Assembly: GCF_011290685.1 (NCBI RefSeq)
Contig: NZ_JAANYN010000009.1
Span: forward strand, 62,001 to 126,000
Origin: Cyclobacterium plantarum
GTDB taxonomy: Bacteria; Bacteroidota; Bacteroidia; Cytophagales; Cyclobacteriaceae
Direction of reading: 5' to 3'
Length of the DNA: 64,000 nucleotides
Shown here one piece after another: positions 1 through 8,054 of this stretch (position 1 is the stretch's first letter; each line of letters begins with the position of its first letter). The notes below the pieces were generated by a model. The model made no database searches and was not told where the DNA came from. It saw only the letters and a program-made list of their open reading frames with translations. Both the position numbers and the translations under genes were made by a program.

Positions 1-3
1 AAA

Positions 4-588
4 ATGTTTTTAGAACCTCCAATAGGAAACCAAAATTATTCCGGCAAAAAAGGCCAGATAGAAGTTATTTGTGGTTCTATGTTTTCCGGAAAAACAGAGG
101 AGCTGATCAGGAGATTAAACCGCGCTATCATTGCACGCCAAAAGGTGGAAATTTTTAAACCCTCGGTAGACAAAAGATATGATGAAAAAAATGTGGTATC
201 TCACAATGAAAGTATCATCCGTTCCACTCCGGTTCAGTTTGCGAATGACATTCTTTTATTGGCAGACAATTGCGATGTGGTGGGCATTGATGAGGTCCAG
301 TTTTTTGACGAACAGATTATTCAGGTGGCAGAAAAGCTGGCCCGTTCTGGTGTCAGGGTAATTTTGGCAGGACTGGACATGGACTTCGAAGGCAAGCCTT
401 TTGAACCCATGCCACAACTTCTGGCCATTGCGGAATATGTAACCAAGGTACATGCCATCTGCATGAAATGTGGAGACCTCGCCTCCTTCAGTTACCGACT
501 GACAGCTGAAAAGTCGAAGGTGGTACTGGGAGAAAAAGAAAGCTATGAAGCCAGATGCAGGCGGTGTTTCTATGATGACCAGGCATAA
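4..588 (+). CDS. tdk: Thymidine kinase
   Basis: Type II thymidine kinase of the cytosolic salvage pathway; it phosphorylates thymidine to dTMP with ATP. The 194-residue length is normal for the family. The P-loop GSMFSGKT is at residues 24-31. The DEVQF segment at 96-100 supplies the catalytic Glu. Two cysteine pairs (C153/C156 and C185/C188) form the expected structural zinc site. The ATG at position 4 lies almost at the window edge, so its upstream region cannot be seen. recO follows 12 bp downstream on the same strand, so the two are probably co-transcribed. Confidence 0.96.
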   Translation: MFLEPPIGNQNYSGKKGQIEVICGSMFSGKTEELIRRLNRAIIARQKVEIFKPSVDKRYDEKNVVSHNESIIRSTPVQFANDILLLADNCDVVGIDEVQFFDEQIIQVAEKLARSGVRVILAGLDMDFEGKPFEPMPQLLAIAEYVTKVHAICMKCGDLASFSYRLTAEKSKVVLGEKESYEARCRRCFYDDQA

Positions 589-600
589 AAAAGGGAATAC

Positions 601-1287
601 ATGCTTAAAAAAACCGCAGGCATAGTTATCAATTATACCAAATTCAGGGAAACCTCTATTATCACCAAGATTTTTACCCGTGACCTGGGGCTTAAGACTT
701 ACCTGATAAATGGTGTAAGAAGCAATAAATCCAAAACCAAAATGGCCCATTTCCAACCATTGACCTTGTTGGATCTGGTGGTATATGAAAAAGAAAACGC
801 CAATATCAACAGGCTTTCAGAAGTAAAACTCGCCAGGGCTTTTCACCGGATTCCATTTGATTTTTACCGATCTGGAATAAGTATGTTTATGGGAGAGGTT
901 CTGGGAAAGATCATTTTTGACAATTACCAGAACGAGCAGTTTTTTGATTTCCTGTTTGAGGAAATTTCGGCCTTGGACAGTGAAAATTTTCAGCCAGGCT
1001 TGTTTATCTTACTTTTCTTGATGAAAACTTCCCGGTTCCTGGGCTTTGAACCCAGCGATGCAGCTGACTTCTATCTACAGCTGCCCCTGAACCAGACCGG
1101 AAAGGCCTATGAAGACAAAAAAAACTACCTGGACCGGCTCATGCTTTCAACTGCAGATACCTTACCAACTATTCCCGGAAAAATAAAAAGTACGCTGATG
1201 GATGACTGGCTCCTTTTTTACAAAATACATATGGAAGGTTTCGGCGAGGTCAAATCCCTGGCTGTATTAAGGACCATGACAGGCTAA
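601..1287 (+). CDS. recO: DNA repair protein RecO
   Basis: RecO, the mediator that loads RecA on SSB-coated single-stranded DNA in the RecFOR pathway and anneals complementary strands. The first ~80 residues have the OB-fold signature: the opening segment with GIVINYTKFRE, then the LGLKTYLINGVR strand and the FQPLTLLDLVVYE strand. A helical domain follows. At 228 residues it matches Bacteroidota RecO, which usually lacks the four-cysteine zinc finger; none is seen here. The ATG at 601 lies 12 bp after tdk, which suggests an operon. About 170 bp without a gene follow before the oxygenase gene. Confidence 0.93.
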   Translation: MLKKTAGIVINYTKFRETSIITKIFTRDLGLKTYLINGVRSNKSKTKMAHFQPLTLLDLVVYEKENANINRLSEVKLARAFHRIPFDFYRSGISMFMGEVLGKIIFDNYQNEQFFDFLFEEISALDSENFQPGLFILLFLMKTSRFLGFEPSDAADFYLQLPLNQTGKAYEDKKNYLDRLMLSTADTLPTIPGKIKSTLMDDWLLFYKIHMEGFGEVKSLAVLRTMTG

Positions 1288-1459
1288 CTGCCTGTTGCAT
1301 TTTCTCTGCCTTTTATTTTGGCAAGGTTTCACTGGGCCAGGATTCTTAAAAAAACCAGCCCATTATCCTCAGGGCAATTTTTAGGCAATCGGCTTTTAAA
1401 ATTTTGATGGTATTTAAATTTATCCTAAAAAAAATTACCTTGCAGCAAATTACCAGTCA

Positions 1460-2440
1460 ATGAGCGAAATATTATTTGATGAAATCCCATCTCTTGATCT
1501 GGCTGACTTTGTTTCCGGCGACCGGGATAAAAAAGCGGCATTTGTAAGGAACCTGGGGGATGCCTATGAAAATATTGGCTTTGTAGCCATCAAAAACCAT
1601 GGCCTTCACCAAGCCATGCAAGATGAGTTGTATGCGGCCATCCAAAAATTCTTTTCTTTACCTGATGAGGTGAAGGCCAAATATGAAAAGCCGGAAATTG
1701 GCTTCCAGAGAGGATATACCGGCAAAGGGAAGGAACATGCCAAGGGTAGAAATACAGGCGACCTGAAGGAATTTTACCATGTTGGTCAGGCCATGGATCA
1801 CATTCCCAATGATGATGCAGTAAATGAAGATTACCCCCAAAACGTATGGCCTGCAGAAGTGCCTGGGTTTCGGGAAGTTTCTTTACAGGTTTTCAGCACC
1901 ATTGAAGAAGCAGGAAAGCAAATGCTCCGTGCCATAGCTTTGAATCTGGGACTGGAAGAGACCTATTTTGATGATAAGGTTACTTACGGTAACTCTATTT
2001 TACGTTCCATTCACTACTTTCCTATAGAAAACCCCGAGCAGGTCCCGGCAGATGCCGTTAGGGCAGCCGAGCACGGAGACATCAACCTCATTACCCTGCT
2101 GATGGGGGCCAGTGCCGATGGGCTTCAGGTTTTGAGAAGAGACGGCAAATGGATCCCTATTACTGCCCTCCCGGACCAATTGGTGGTCAATGTCGGCGAC
2201 ATGCTGGAGCGATTGACCAATAAAAAACTTAAATCCACGATTCACAGGGTAGTTAATCCTCCCCGTGAAAAAATGAACAGTAGCAGGTATTCCATTCCTT
2301 TCTTTCTGCATCCCAGATCTGAGATGGATCTGAGTTGCCTGGAAAATTGCATCAGTGCCGATTTTCCCAAATCCTTTGAAGATTGCACGGCCGGAGAATT
2401 TTTGGAAGAAAGGCTAAAAGAATTGGGTTTGAAAAAATAA
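1460..2440 (+). CDS. 2-oxoglutarate/Fe(II)-dependent oxygenase, isopenicillin N synthase family
   Basis: Member of the isopenicillin-N-synthase-like 2OG-Fe(II) dioxygenase family (N-terminal DIOX_N domain followed by the 2OG-FeII_Oxy fold). The facial triad is visible: H205-x-D207 in HGDINLITLL and H262 in STIHRVV. The Arg-x-Ser pair that binds the 2-oxoglutarate carboxylate is R276/S278 in RYSIPFF. The 326-residue length is normal. The substrate cannot be read from sequence; bacterial relatives are often annotated as flavonol-synthase-like or ethylene-forming-like without proof. The gene has its own leader after recO and ends 9 bp before the chromate transporter gene, so those two probably share a transcript. 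Confidence 0.9.
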   Translation: MSEILFDEIPSLDLADFVSGDRDKKAAFVRNLGDAYENIGFVAIKNHGLHQAMQDELYAAIQKFFSLPDEVKAKYEKPEIGFQRGYTGKGKEHAKGRNTGDLKEFYHVGQAMDHIPNDDAVNEDYPQNVWPAEVPGFREVSLQVFSTIEEAGKQMLRAIALNLGLEETYFDDKVTYGNSILRSIHYFPIENPEQVPADAVRAAEHGDINLITLLMGASADGLQVLRRDGKWIPITALPDQLVVNVGDMLERLTNKKLKSTIHRVVNPPREKMNSSRYSIPFFLHPRSEMDLSCLENCISADFPKSFEDCTAGEFLEERLKELGLKK

Positions 2441-2449
2441 CATATTTTT

Positions 2450-3652
2450 ATGGCAACCATCAGGAGGGTACGGTATTACATTTATCTGAAAGATGTACTC
2501 GTGCTTTCCCTTACTGCTTTTGGCGGGCCCCAGGTATTTCTGGCCATGGTCATTAACATGATGGTAAAAAAGAGGGGCTATATATCCGAACAGGATCTGA
2601 TAGAACTGAATGCCCTGTGCCTGGTGCTTCCTGGCCCGACCTCCACCCAAACCATATCAGCTATAGGCTTCAAAATAGGCGGACCTACCCTTGCCTATCT
2701 TTCGCTTTTGGTCTGGATTTTTCCAGCCACCTGTCTGATGATAGCTACTGCATTTTTAATCGAGTACCTGCAGGCAAACACTGAAGGAGCTCTGGGGTTT
2801 GCCAGGTTTATTCAACCCATGGCCATAGGCTACATCATCTATGCTTCGCAAATCACCATAAAAAAAATGATCCATACTGTTGAAGCGGCTTTGCTCATGA
2901 TGATTGCGGCATTTGTCGCATTTTTTTATAATTCACCATTCATTTTCCCTATCATGTTGGCCATAGGAGGCCTGATTACCACACACAATTATAACAAGCA
3001 ACCCGTCATAAAAGAGAAATCAAAAATAAAAATATCCTGGAGAAACTTCATCCTATGGGCCGGGGTACTGATCGCCGCCGCAGTCTTGGGGCACTACACC
3101 CGATTATTGCCAGTCAGGCTTTTTGAAAACTTTTACCGAAACGGAAGCCTGATTTTTGGCGGAGGTCAGGTATTGGTGCCTTATCTCTACACCGAATTTG
3201 TAGAGTTTAAAAATTACCTGACCTCGGAAGAATTTCTTACCGGATATGCCATCTCTCAAAGTATTCCCGGACCCACATTCAGTATCAGCTCCTACATTGG
3301 AGCCCTATCCATGCGAGATCTGGGTGCTACCGGCATGATTACTGGTGGATTGATAGCTGCAGCAGGAATTTTTCTTCCCGGAACATTCCTTATATTTTTT
3401 ATCATCCGTTTTTGGGATGAGCTTAAAAAATACAGGCCGGTAAGGGCAGCTTTGGAAGGAATCAACGCTGTAAGTTGTGGTATGTTGATTGCAGCTGCCT
3501 ACCTGCTTTTTGAACCTCTGGATAACAACTTTTTTAATATCATGGCCATAATTGGGACCTTTGCTTTATTGCAATTCAGCAAAATCCCCTCTCCTTTGAT
3601 CATTGTAATTGGGGTATTGGCCGGGATTTCCTATCAATGGATTATCAGCTGA
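2450..3652 (+). CDS. chrA: Chromate transporter ChrA (two-domain CHR family)
   Basis: Integral inner-membrane protein of the chromate ion transporter family, which exports chromate in characterised members. Two homologous CHR halves are visible. The N-terminal half carries TAFGGPQ near residue 24 and LPGPTSTQ near 63. The C-terminal half carries IFGGGQVLVPY near 238 and SIPGPTF near 276. Around ten to twelve hydrophobic segments span the 400 residues. It starts 9 bp after the oxygenase stop. The real substrate in this organism is unknown, since CHR proteins are common in strains with no chromate exposure. A long gene-free region follows. Confidence 0.9.
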   Translation: MATIRRVRYYIYLKDVLVLSLTAFGGPQVFLAMVINMMVKKRGYISEQDLIELNALCLVLPGPTSTQTISAIGFKIGGPTLAYLSLLVWIFPATCLMIATAFLIEYLQANTEGALGFARFIQPMAIGYIIYASQITIKKMIHTVEAALLMMIAAFVAFFYNSPFIFPIMLAIGGLITTHNYNKQPVIKEKSKIKISWRNFILWAGVLIAAAVLGHYTRLLPVRLFENFYRNGSLIFGGGQVLVPYLYTEFVEFKNYLTSEEFLTGYAISQSIPGPTFSISSYIGALSMRDLGATGMITGGLIAAAGIFLPGTFLIFFIIRFWDELKKYRPVRAALEGINAVSCGMLIAAAYLLFEPLDNNFFNIMAIIGTFALLQFSKIPSPLIIVIGVLAGISYQWIIS

Positions 3653-4065
3653 AATCCATTGGACAGCAGGCCTACCCGATAAACCAAATTAATCAATTTT
3701 TTATATCCTTATCTTCAATTACCAGGGTAGTTCTGGTGTTTTGGCATTTTGTATTTAAGAGGCACAAGGGTCACTGAGATTTATTTAAAACGAAGCATTA
3801 GCTAAAATTCATTATACATGGAAAGAAAAGATCGGATAAAACAGATTTCCAAACAAGGGTTATTACCCCTACTTTACTTTTTGATTACTAAAAAAACACC
3901 TCCCAAATCCTTTAAAACCTGTTTTTCTAACTGATACCGGTATCTGTAAGACAATACAGGCTACTGAATCTGTTGAATATTGATTTATTGGCACAAAAAG
4001 AAACTTATTTTTAGTATTTTTTAGTATTTTTTTAAAAAACAGGTTCAATTTTTAACCAAAAAAAA

Positions 4066-4088
4066 GAAGGATCCTGTAGGGATCCTTC
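4066..4088 (-). terminator. Rho-independent terminator oriented for the minus strand
   Basis: A 9-bp perfect stem (GAAGGATCC with GGATCCTTC) and a 5-nt loop. On the minus strand it is followed by a run of T residues (complement of 4057-4065), the canonical intrinsic terminator layout. On the plus strand no T-run follows. No protein-coding gene on the minus strand ends here, so it is an orphan terminator. Confidence 0.7.
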
Positions 4089-4341
4089 ATATTGGGTTTA
4101 TTTTAAACTGACTAACAGCTATAATATTTTGAAAAATGGACAATTTTGTTTTTTAAAATCCCCCAAATTCTCTTAAACCTAATAAAAATGTGTCACATAG
4201 CAATAAAAACGGATAAAAAATTTGAATATATTCTCAAAATAAAATCAGTCCCTGCAATACTTATTGGAACAATCAGGATAAATTATCAGTGAAAAGCATT
4301 CACACAAAATCATTTATGCAGTTTCAGTCAATTAGTAAAAC

Positions 4342-4397
4342 AATAGAATTACTTTGTTCTATTATTTTTCTAAAATTTAATTTTTTGTAAATTACAA
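4342..4397 (+). promoter_or_regulatory. Two palindromes in the nrfH upstream region
   Basis: AATAGAA-TTACTTTG-TTCTATT (4342-4363) is a perfect 7-8-7 inverted repeat. TTGTAAATTACAA (4385-4397) is a perfect 13-bp palindrome 94 bp before the nrfH ATG. Both sit where a nitrite-, NO- or oxygen-responsive regulator would be expected to act. Neither matches the TGAY-AAAA-GTCAT site found before nirK. The assignment as operators is inference. Confidence 0.35.
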
Positions 4398-4490
4398 TTA
4401 ATGATGAAAATCCGATAATATACATCTAAAATTTGTAAGCAAACAAAGTTTTTAAATAAGACCTCGATCTAATGTAAACTAAAATTATTT

Positions 4491-5129
4491 ATGGCCTTTG
4501 GCAATCAATTTAAAAGATTCCTTTTTAGGTTCAGCCTAGTTCCTCCACATAAATGGAGACCTGCAGCTACAGTCCTGGTAGCGGCGATTTTTGGTTTGGG
4601 AATTTACCTGTTGAAACTGAGCAATGCTGCCTCCTATTTGTCGGATGATCCTCAGGCTTGTGTCAACTGTCACATCATGACACCCCAATACATAACTTGG
4701 AACCATAGTTCTCATCGGGAGGTAGCCCATTGCAATGACTGCCATGTACCCCATAACAATGTTTTTAACAAATATTTTTTCAAAGCCAAAGATGGTTTGT
4801 ACCATGCTTCTGTCTTTACCATGCGGGCAGAACCGGAAGTGATCAAAGCATTGGGACCTTCTACCAGGGTCATACAGAACAATTGCATCCGCTGCCATGA
4901 GGACCAGGTTACGGATGCCAAAATGATTGGTTTTGTAGAAAGTCATCAAGAAAATAGGACGGACAGAACCTGCTGGGAATGTCATAGGGAGGTGCCTCAC
5001 GGAAGAGTAAAAAGCCTTTCCGCCACTGGTCACCAAATTGAGCCTATCCGGGCCCATGCACCGGCGGATCTGGAAATTATCCCAAAATGGCTGAAAGAAA
5101 CCATGGAACAAAAAAATAAACAAAAATAA
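4491..5129 (+). CDS. nrfH: Cytochrome c nitrite reductase small subunit NrfH
   Basis: Membrane-anchored tetrahaem quinol dehydrogenase of the NapC/NirT family that passes electrons from menaquinol to NrfA. One N-terminal membrane segment (about residues 24-44) is followed by four CxxCH haem sites: C57-C60-H61, C81-C84-H85, C132-C135-H136 and C161-C164-H165. The 212-residue length is slightly longer than the minimal family form. It precedes nrfA by 11 bp, the standard nrfHA order for the periplasmic ammonifying reductase. Haem attachment probably needs the ResB-CcsA protein encoded downstream. Confidence 0.96.
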   Translation: MAFGNQFKRFLFRFSLVPPHKWRPAATVLVAAIFGLGIYLLKLSNAASYLSDDPQACVNCHIMTPQYITWNHSSHREVAHCNDCHVPHNNVFNKYFFKAKDGLYHASVFTMRAEPEVIKALGPSTRVIQNNCIRCHEDQVTDAKMIGFVESHQENRTDRTCWECHREVPHGRVKSLSATGHQIEPIRAHAPADLEIIPKWLKETMEQKNKQK

Positions 5130-5140
5130 ATGGTTAGGTT

Positions 5141-6634
5141 ATGAAAAATTGGATGCTTTTTGGAATTACTGCAATCATTGTTTTTCTTTTGGCCATGTTG
5201 GCTTACACCATCATGGACAGAAAAACCGAAGCCCGCTTTGCCTACCAACCCAAAGTGAAAATTGAAGGTATTGAACCCAGAGATTCTGTTTGGGGATTGA
5301 ATTATCCCCGGCAATACCAATCCTATCAAAAAACGGCAGACACCACCTTTAGCAGTATGTACAATACCAGTGGCAACAAAGATGTATTGGAGGAAAATCC
5401 GGAAATGGTGATTTTGTGGGCCGGTTATGGTTTCAGTAAAGATTATTCCCACCCAAGGGGTCATGCCTATGCTGTAGATGATATTCACCGAACGCTAAGG
5501 ACTGGTGCTCCCATGGAAGCCGGAGAAGGTCCCATGCCCAGTACCTGCTGGACATGTAAAAGTCCCGATGTGCCCAGGTTGATGAGCGAAGTTGGGGTTA
5601 CTGAATACTACAGTAAAAAGTGGTCGGATTTTGGCGCTGAGGTAATCAATCCTATAGGTTGTGCAGATTGCCACAATCCGGAAACCATGAACCTGACCAT
5701 TACCCGGCCTGCGCTTATAGAAGCCTATGAGGCCATGGGAAAAGACATCAACCAGGCCTCCCATCAGGAAATGCGTTCTTTGGTCTGCGCCCAATGCCAC
5801 GTGGAATATTATTTCGATAAGTCCATCCCCGGAAAAGAAAATGCCCAATACCTGACCTTCCCCTGGAAAGAGGGTATGGATGTGGAATCAGTGGAGGAAT
5901 ATTATGATAACATTGATTTTGCAGACTGGACGCATCCCCTGAGCAAAGCAAAAATGATCAAAGCCCAGCACCCTGATTATGAAATTTATTCTTTGGGAGT
6001 ACATGCCAAAAGAGGCGTTTCCTGTGCAGATTGCCATATGCCCTACAAATCCGAAGGTGGACAAAAATTTACCGATCACCATATTGGCTCTCCTTTAAGC
6101 AATGTTGAAAATTCCTGCTTTGTCTGCCACAGGGAAAAGGAATCAGACCTGGTAACAGATGTTTATGAAAGGCAGAGAAAAATAAAAGCTGGTACCTCAA
6201 AGTTGCAAAGACTGATCGCCATGGCCCATATTGAAGCGGCTAAAGCATGGGAACTGGGAGCCACGGAAGGGGATATGCAAAATATACTACAAGGTATTCG
6301 ACATGCCCAATGGCGCTGGGACTATTCCGTAGCCTCTCATGGGGCAGCCTTTCATGCCCCTCTGGAAACCAGCAGTATCGTCACCTCTGCCACGGGAATC
6401 ATCCAGGATACCAGAATCGAACTGGCCAGACTACTGGCAAGTATGGGCTTCAATCAACGAGTAGACATGCCGGATTTTACCGACAAAGATGCGCTGCAAG
6501 CGTACATCGGTCTGGATATAGCCGAAGAAGAGGCAGCCAAAGAAACATTTTTGGAACAAGTGGTGCCTAAATGGTTGAAAGAAGGCAAAGAAAGGGAAGC
6601 AAAAAAAGAGGTGGAGACCATTAGCTCCCGATAA
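5141..6634 (+). CDS. nrfA: Ammonia-forming cytochrome c nitrite reductase NrfA
   Basis: Pentahaem periplasmic enzyme that reduces nitrite to ammonium with six electrons and can also reduce NO. An uncleaved-looking N-terminal hydrophobic segment (about residues 4-24) anchors or exports it. The catalytic haem site is CWTCK at 136-140, with Lys as the proximal ligand, so this is the classical CxxCK form. Four CxxCH sites follow: CADCH 174-178, CAQCH 216-220, CADCH 295-299 and CFVCH 326-330. The 497-residue length is normal. It forms an operon with nrfH and probably with the porin and haem lyase genes that follow. Confidence 0.97.
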   Translation: MKNWMLFGITAIIVFLLAMLAYTIMDRKTEARFAYQPKVKIEGIEPRDSVWGLNYPRQYQSYQKTADTTFSSMYNTSGNKDVLEENPEMVILWAGYGFSKDYSHPRGHAYAVDDIHRTLRTGAPMEAGEGPMPSTCWTCKSPDVPRLMSEVGVTEYYSKKWSDFGAEVINPIGCADCHNPETMNLTITRPALIEAYEAMGKDINQASHQEMRSLVCAQCHVEYYFDKSIPGKENAQYLTFPWKEGMDVESVEEYYDNIDFADWTHPLSKAKMIKAQHPDYEIYSLGVHAKRGVSCADCHMPYKSEGGQKFTDHHIGSPLSNVENSCFVCHREKESDLVTDVYERQRKIKAGTSKLQRLIAMAHIEAAKAWELGATEGDMQNILQGIRHAQWRWDYSVASHGAAFHAPLETSSIVTSATGIIQDTRIELARLLASMGFNQRVDMPDFTDKDALQAYIGLDIAEEEAAKETFLEQVVPKWLKEGKEREAKKEVETISSR

Positions 6635-6727
6635 AAAAACACTCCAGAAACTTCTATAACCATAAACTTACGGCACTTTAACAAAAGAAAGAAGCTGCCT
6701 GATTTTAAATGATTTAAAACCTACACC

Positions 6728-8050
6728 ATGAAAAAACCTTTGATTTTTTTATTCGGAATTTCCTTTTTGATGGTTTTCCAACCCTTATTTGCACAATTTA
6801 ACCTGGATGGGCAATTGATACAGCGGAGTGAATACAGAAACGGTTTCAGCAGGCTGATTCCCGAGGGACAATCCCCGGCCGGATTTATTGCCCAAAGAGC
6901 CAGGCTACAGGCCAGCTACCAGTCGGATCCGGTGGATTTTTACATGAGCATACAGGACATCAGGGTCTGGGGCAACACCCCACAGGTAAAACTTTCGGAC
7001 ACCTTTCTTTCCGTCCACGAGGCTTATGCAGAATTACCCATCGGTGATTCCTGGAAGATTAAATTAGGCAGACAAGAACTCAATTATGACAATTTCAGGT
7101 TTTTGGGAAACCTGGATTGGGCCCTGCAGGGAAGGGCGCATGATTTCGCCATGGTCAAACAGGAACAGGGAAACCGAAAAATTCATTTTGGTGCAGGATA
7201 CAATCAGGATGGGGCACAGCTCTCAGGTAACCTGTTCAATACAGGCAACCAATACAAATATGCCCAAATGTTCCGGTATGAAAACAAGTGGAAAAATCTG
7301 CACCTGTCCTTTTTGTTCTGGAATGATGGCAGACAATACATTGAAAGAGATAATGTGGGTACGGTGATTGCAGATAGGGTATACCACAGACAAACCATAG
7401 GCATACCCACCTTCAAATACCAATTCAAGCAAACCATGTTGAGCGGATTCTATTACCACCAATTGGGTAAAGATGGTATGGGCCGTACTACAAACGGTTT
7501 TGACGTAAATTTACAGGCCAGCCAGCAAGTCCCGCTTGAAAGTGAAGGCAAAAAACTAAGATTTGCCGCGGGAATAGAAATCCTCAGCGGTACCCCTACC
7601 AATGATTTATCGGAGAACAAATCCTTTTCCCCCTTATATGGAACCAACCACCTATATAATGGCTACATGGATCTTTTTTATGTTGGAGGTACCCATGAAA
7701 ACAATGTAGGCTTAAAGGATATATACCTCAAAGGACGACACGACTTTAACCCCTCCTTTTTCATCCAAACTGATGCGCATTTTTTTTCCAGCTATGCGGA
7801 CGTGTATACGAATTTCGTGTCAGGAGAATTGATGGATAAACGCTTGGGTACCGAAATAGACCTTTCCTTTGGCTTGGTCTTTAATCAGGCCATTTCATTG
7901 CAGGGCGGCTACAGCCAGTTTTTTCATACCGATACCATAGAGCAGCTTGTCCTGCCAAACGGATCGCTCAAAAACAACCAAAACTGGGCTTATCTGATGT
8001 TGATCGTCCGTCCTACCATGCCGAATAAATTTATTGGTATATTGTTTTGA
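6728..8050 (+). CDS. Outer-membrane porin, alginate-export-like beta-barrel
   Basis: Predicted 440-residue outer-membrane beta-barrel of the alginate export/porin type. A clear signal peptide ends near residue 22 (PLFAQ). The rest alternates short amphipathic strands, including FIAQRARLQASYQ, the conserved WKIKLGRQELNYDN segment near residues 108-121, and a final aromatic-rich strand. It lies between nrfA and the haem lyase gene, so it may provide nitrite or small-anion passage across the outer membrane; that is inferred from context only. The stop lies 4 bp before the likely ATG of the haem lyase gene, which supports one transcript. Confidence 0.75.
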   Translation: MKKPLIFLFGISFLMVFQPLFAQFNLDGQLIQRSEYRNGFSRLIPEGQSPAGFIAQRARLQASYQSDPVDFYMSIQDIRVWGNTPQVKLSDTFLSVHEAYAELPIGDSWKIKLGRQELNYDNFRFLGNLDWALQGRAHDFAMVKQEQGNRKIHFGAGYNQDGAQLSGNLFNTGNQYKYAQMFRYENKWKNLHLSFLFWNDGRQYIERDNVGTVIADRVYHRQTIGIPTFKYQFKQTMLSGFYYHQLGKDGMGRTTNGFDVNLQASQQVPLESEGKKLRFAAGIEILSGTPTNDLSENKSFSPLYGTNHLYNGYMDLFYVGGTHENNVGLKDIYLKGRHDFNPSFFIQTDAHFFSSYADVYTNFVSGELMDKRLGTEIDLSFGLVFNQAISLQGGYSQFFHTDTIEQLVLPNGSLKNNQNWAYLMLIVRPTMPNKFIGILF

Positions 8051-8054
8051 GCCA

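Larger units (their letters stand above)
3653..4490. other. 838-bp AT-rich intergenic region upstream of nrfH
   Basis: No convincing gene on either strand. It holds a strong hairpin at 4066-4088, a short tandem duplication of TTTTTAGTATT near 4010-4030, and several small palindromes: ATGTGTCACAT at 4188-4198, GTGAA-N5-TTCAC at 4289-4303, AATAGAA-N8-TTCTATT at 4342-4363, and TTGTAAATTACAA at 4385-4397. The last ~300 bp are presumably the control region of the nrfHA operon. Confidence 0.7.

Noticed and set aside
4188..4198. ATGTGTCACAT as a Crp site for nrfHA
   Set aside because: The half-sites are separated by only one base and the element is 290 bp from the start codon; it does not fit a Crp/Fnr operator.
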